Part shown: positions 61,850 to 64,000 of the stretch, piece after piece
How positions within the stretch are numbered: position 1 is the stretch's first letter
Layout: the number at the start of each line of letters is the position of its first letter
Program-made: the position numbers and the translations under genes
The notes under the pieces: model-generated
Seen by the model: only the letters and a program-made list of their open reading frames with translations
Database searches by the model: none
What the model was told of the DNA's origin: nothing
NCBI RefSeq assembly: GCF_009831655.1
Contig: NZ_WRPA01000002.1
Coordinates: 124,001 to 188,000, forward strand
Length of the DNA stretch: 64,000 nucleotides
Source: Shewanella insulae
GTDB taxonomy: Bacteria > Pseudomonadota > Gammaproteobacteria > Enterobacterales > Shewanellaceae
Direction: 5' to 3'

Positions 61850-62095
61850 TTGTATCCACTCAAGACACAATGGCACACCGATGACACAGACGGGTTTTGG
61901 CAACATCCACTCGATGGGCGGCTAGAGGATGAAGATGAGCACACACGACACCATAGCGACATGACAGGGCGTATCGACAAGTATCTGGGCGCCGCAGATG
62001 TAAGAGCAGTGCATCGGAGCGAACAGAAGATGCTCAGCCTAAATCGCGAGATTGTGGCATTAGTGGCCGAGCAGGCCAGACTCTCGCTCAACTAG
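61850..62095 (+). CDS. Small acidic/His-containing protein with TTG start
   Basis: 81 residues. The frame opens at a TTG preceded by a perfect AGGAGG 6 nt upstream, so translation is credible despite the start codon. The product begins MYPLKTQWHTDDTDGFWQHP, then a charged LEDEDEHTRHHSDMTGR stretch and a C-terminal amphipathic helix (KMLSLNREIVALVAEQARLS). It is cytosolic with no known domain. An antisense frame over the same DNA has no ribosome site. Probably a Shewanella-type conserved small protein. Confidence 0.65.
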   Translation: MYPLKTQWHTDDTDGFWQHPLDGRLEDEDEHTRHHSDMTGRIDKYLGAADVRAVHRSEQKMLSLNREIVALVAEQARLSLN

Positions 62096-62150
62096 CGCTT
62101 TGCATATGAGCTAATGCCTAAACGCATAGAGTAGCCAGTCGCTAACCCCC

Positions 62151-62363
62151 CTAGCGGGATTTAGGAGTAATGTTGGAGAGGCTATCGAAGAATCTCTGCC
62201 TCTGCTTCTCGGCATCGAAGCGGCGCACCATCTGCCACTCCTGATACAGGGCGATAGCAAAACCTATGATCACCACCAACAAGCATCCGGCTCCCAGGTA
62301 GGTGATGATATTTACTGCGACATCTGCTCCTGCAGAACTGCTGGCGCTGCCAAAACCTATCAT
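62151..62363 (-). CDS. Small single-pass membrane protein
   Basis: 70 residues from the ATG at 62363, which has AAGGG 6 nt upstream; a TTG two codons earlier is a less likely start. A Ser/Ala-rich N-terminus is followed by one transmembrane helix (about 18-42, NIITYLGAGCLLVVIIGFAI) and a basic cytosolic end (EWQMVRRFDAEKQRQRFFDS). Function unknown; convergent with the TTG-start gene. Confidence 0.62.
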   Translation of the reverse strand: MIGFGSASSSAGADVAVNIITYLGAGCLLVVIIGFAIALYQEWQMVRRFDAEKQRQRFFDSLSNITPKSR

Positions 62364-62597
62364 ACACAACCCTTACACTTAGTCTCTGGATGACCAAGAG
62401 TCACCTTCGACCTCAGGGTATGGGTGAAAAATTAAACAAAACTTAAACCAGTTAGCCCCTTTAGATGAGTTCTGCGTTAATTGGAGCCAACTCACTGAAA
62501 CCCGTTGGATTATTTGCCACCACCTAGACGCAGCTAGATTGAAACAAAGTGTATCGGCAGGCCATTTTCACCACCTCGCCCACTCAAGGCGGAATCA

Positions 62598-64000
62598 CTA
62601 TTGGGTCATTATCACCAGGAACTTGCTCTGCAACTCTACCTTATCCTGCCTGCCATACTTGATCAGCAGATCCGCCTTACCATCTTGATTCAGATCTTCG
62701 CAGCTGAGCATGTCGCCATCGATAGGCAGGGTGAGTTTAAGGCTTTCCTTGCGATCGAAGAGTGCGCCCTTGGCGTTGCCCAGAAACAGGTCCAGCTCGC
62801 TCTCGTCATCGGAGAGCAGCAGATCCTGACGCTTGTCGCCATTGATATCCGCCAGCTTAACCACAGGGGCGCCGCTCTGCCCAGAGGTCAGGCTGAAACT
62901 CAACTCCACCGACTTACTCATGTTAGGCCTAGCGGCGAAACGCCGCTTATCGTCCATGGTAAACAGATGCACATCCTGGTCGATACTCCCCGACACCAAG
63001 GCGCCTATGATCTGTGACAGGCCGATATCGAACCCGGATACCAGCACCTCACTGCGACCATCTAGATCGATATCCACCAGCTCGAAGCCCGTCAGGGTGC
63101 CATCGCCGCGGATCACGCTCTGGGGCTGTTTGCCGAAAGTCACTCCCTTCTCCCCCTTAATCCCAAGGTAGATCTCATAGTCGTTGACCCTATCGAGCAC
63201 GCCAGAGCTCTTGGTATAACGCACCACCATATCCACAAGATCGTCACCGTCGACATCCTGAAGTGCCTCTACCTTACGGTACACGAGATCGCTCTGATCC
63301 AGCGCCTCACCATAGGCGTCACGCCTGTCCCACCAGTCCAGGCCGCTGATCGCCTGACTCACCGCCTGAAATCTGGGATAAGTCTCGAACTTGCCATCTT
63401 CATGTTGGGCATAGATCTCCAGCTCTCCCTCGCCCACCTTGATGATGTCGTCGCGCCCATCGACATTCATGTCGGCAAAATAGAGCTTACTCTCGCTGTA
63501 ACGAGCACCATCGCGATAGAGCAGCACCTTGGGCTGAATTGCCAGGGTCTGGGTCTGCCAGCCATCCTCCTGACTGAGAAAGAGTTGCGTCTGCTCAAAC
63601 TGCCCCACGATGAAGTCGTCGCGACCATCACCGTTGAGATCCTGCACAAACTCGCCGCGGGCAATGAATTCGACGCGGGGTTTCACCACCAGCGGCGCCA
63701 CATCGAGCAGCTGGCGAAGTGCCAGCCCCTGGTCGCTGACCGTCAACACAGAGAGATGAGATCGCGACATGAAGTAGACAGACTGAATTGAATCGGCCAG
63801 CTGTGGCTTTCCCTGCTGTAAATTGTTCTGCTGTAAATTGCCCTGCTGTAAATTGGCCTGCTTTGGCGTAGCACTCACATCGTATCGATATAGATCGCCA
63901 GGCAGAGGCATCTTATTCAGCAGCCGATACTGGCTGCTATCTAAATCTAAGCCATAGACGGCGAGCCATTTGGTCTGGCGGTCATCGACGCCTATCGCCA
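62598..64000 (-). CDS. FG-GAP/VCBS-repeat protein, 5' end beyond window
   Basis: The frame is open to the window edge; at least 467 codons are visible. The true start lies outside, so any in-window ATG (such as 63911) is internal. Six FG-GAP-type calcium-loop repeats are seen: DLNGDGRDDFIVGQ, DMNVDGRDDIIKVG, DVDGDDLVDMVVRY, DIDLDGRSEVLVSG, DINGDKRQDLLLSD and DLNQDGKADLLIKY, as in integrin-like beta-propellers. The protein is probably secreted or at the cell surface, but its signal sequence is not in view. A 15-bp tandem repeat codes for NLQQG/NLQQN near the visible N-terminal side. Confidence 0.85.
   Translation of the reverse strand, partial: AIGVDDRQTKWLAVYGLDLDSSQYRLLNKMPLPGDLYRYDVSATPKQANLQQGNLQQNNLQQGKPQLADSIQSVYFMSRSHLSVLTVSDQGLALRQLLDVAPLVVKPRVEFIARGEFVQDLNGDGRDDFIVGQFEQTQLFLSQEDGWQTQTLAIQPKVLLYRDGARYSESKLYFADMNVDGRDDIIKVGEGELEIYAQHEDGKFETYPRFQAVSQAISGLDWWDRRDAYGEALDQSDLVYRKVEALQDVDGDDLVDMVVRYTKSSGVLDRVNDYEIYLGIKGEKGVTFGKQPQSVIRGDGTLTGFELVDIDLDGRSEVLVSGFDIGLSQIIGALVSGSIDQDVHLFTMDDKRRFAARPNMSKSVELSFSLTSGQSGAPVVKLADINGDKRQDLLLSDDESELDLFLGNAKGALFDRKESLKLTLPIDGDMLSCEDLNQDGKADLLIKYGRQDKVELQSKFLVIMTQ
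63813..63857 (-). repeat. Three 15-bp tandem repeats inside the FG-GAP gene
   Basis: CTGCTGTAAATTG plus two variable bases occurs three times head to tail and encodes NLQQG, NLQQN and NLQQG-type pentamers on the minus strand. A fourth partial copy follows. The period is a multiple of three, so copy changes keep the frame. Confidence 0.8.

Noticed and set aside
61813..62091. Minus-strand frame of 92 codons over the TTG-start gene
   Set aside because: The plus frame has a perfect ribosome site; the minus frame has none and is rich in Ser/Cys typical of shadow translation.
63401..63911. ATG at 63911 as the start of the FG-GAP protein
   Set aside because: The frame remains open upstream to the window edge with protein-like sequence (VDDRQTKWLAVYGLDLDSSQ), so this ATG is internal.

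Overview
The window is chromosomal DNA of a gammaproteobacterium, almost certainly a Shewanella species. This rests on gene order and family content: rpsF-priB-rpsR-rplI, rlmB-rnr-motX-purA, rplM-rpsI-zapE-degQ-degS, murA-ibaG-mlaBCDEF facing yrbG-kdsD-kdsC-lptCAB-rpoN-hpf-ptsN-rapZ-ptsO, a multiheme c-type cytochrome, the Na+-driven polar flagellar protein MotX, and an S46 dipeptidyl-peptidase. Coding density is high and coding GC is moderate (mid-50s by eye). I saw no rRNA, tRNA, CRISPR array, transposase or prophage gene. The species cannot be fixed from the sequence alone.

Layout. 1-3.7 kb: the cut-off tpm gene, a Cys-rich small protein, a Hanks-type protein kinase with an unknown C-terminal half, and fxsA. 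3.9-4.2 kb: a 266-bp element with inverted ends that looks like a MITE. 4.2-8.2 kb: cutA-dsbD and a CPA2 K+/H+ antiporter. 8.2-16.5 kb: a lactose/galactose cluster with a secreted beta-propeller protein, an exported GH2 beta-galactosidase, a vSGLT-like Na+/sugar symporter, galK and galM; galT and galE are absent here. 16.6-23.1 kb: an acidic-tail protein, an MDR oxidoreductase with a repeat-coded N-terminus, a CheX-like protein, an outer-membrane barrel gene joined to alr, and dnaB. 23.2-25.5 kb: the S46 peptidase. 25.8-27.4 kb: the S6 ribosomal operon. 27.5-29.9 kb: a DUF481 protein followed by a repeat-rich, partly AT-rich accessory stretch with one orphan membrane gene.

29.9-41 kb: conserved housekeeping genes: rlmB-rnr-motX, purA, a DUF2065 gene, rpsI/rplM, zapE, and degQ-degS, with a good sigma-E-like promoter before degQ. 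A 52-codon membrane protein with a strong ribosome site lies after degS. 41.4-45.4 kb: an apparently accessory block of an octaheme lipoprotein cytochrome with a cadherin-like N-terminus, a response regulator whose output domain is ArsR-like, and a membrane histidine kinase. A perfect 10-bp inverted repeat sits in the cytochrome promoter region. This is the best candidate here for an undescribed regulatory/respiratory unit.

45.5-58.2 kb: the envelope and PTS-Ntr superlocus. Peptidoglycan precursor synthesis (murA), phospholipid retrograde transport (mla), Kdo synthesis and LPS export (kdsD/kdsC/lptCAB), sigma-54, ribosome hibernation factor and PTS-Ntr are laid out in two divergent transcription units. 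58.3-64 kb: mgtE, a second two-component pair, two small proteins found by their ribosome sites, and an FG-GAP/VCBS-repeat protein cut by the window edge.
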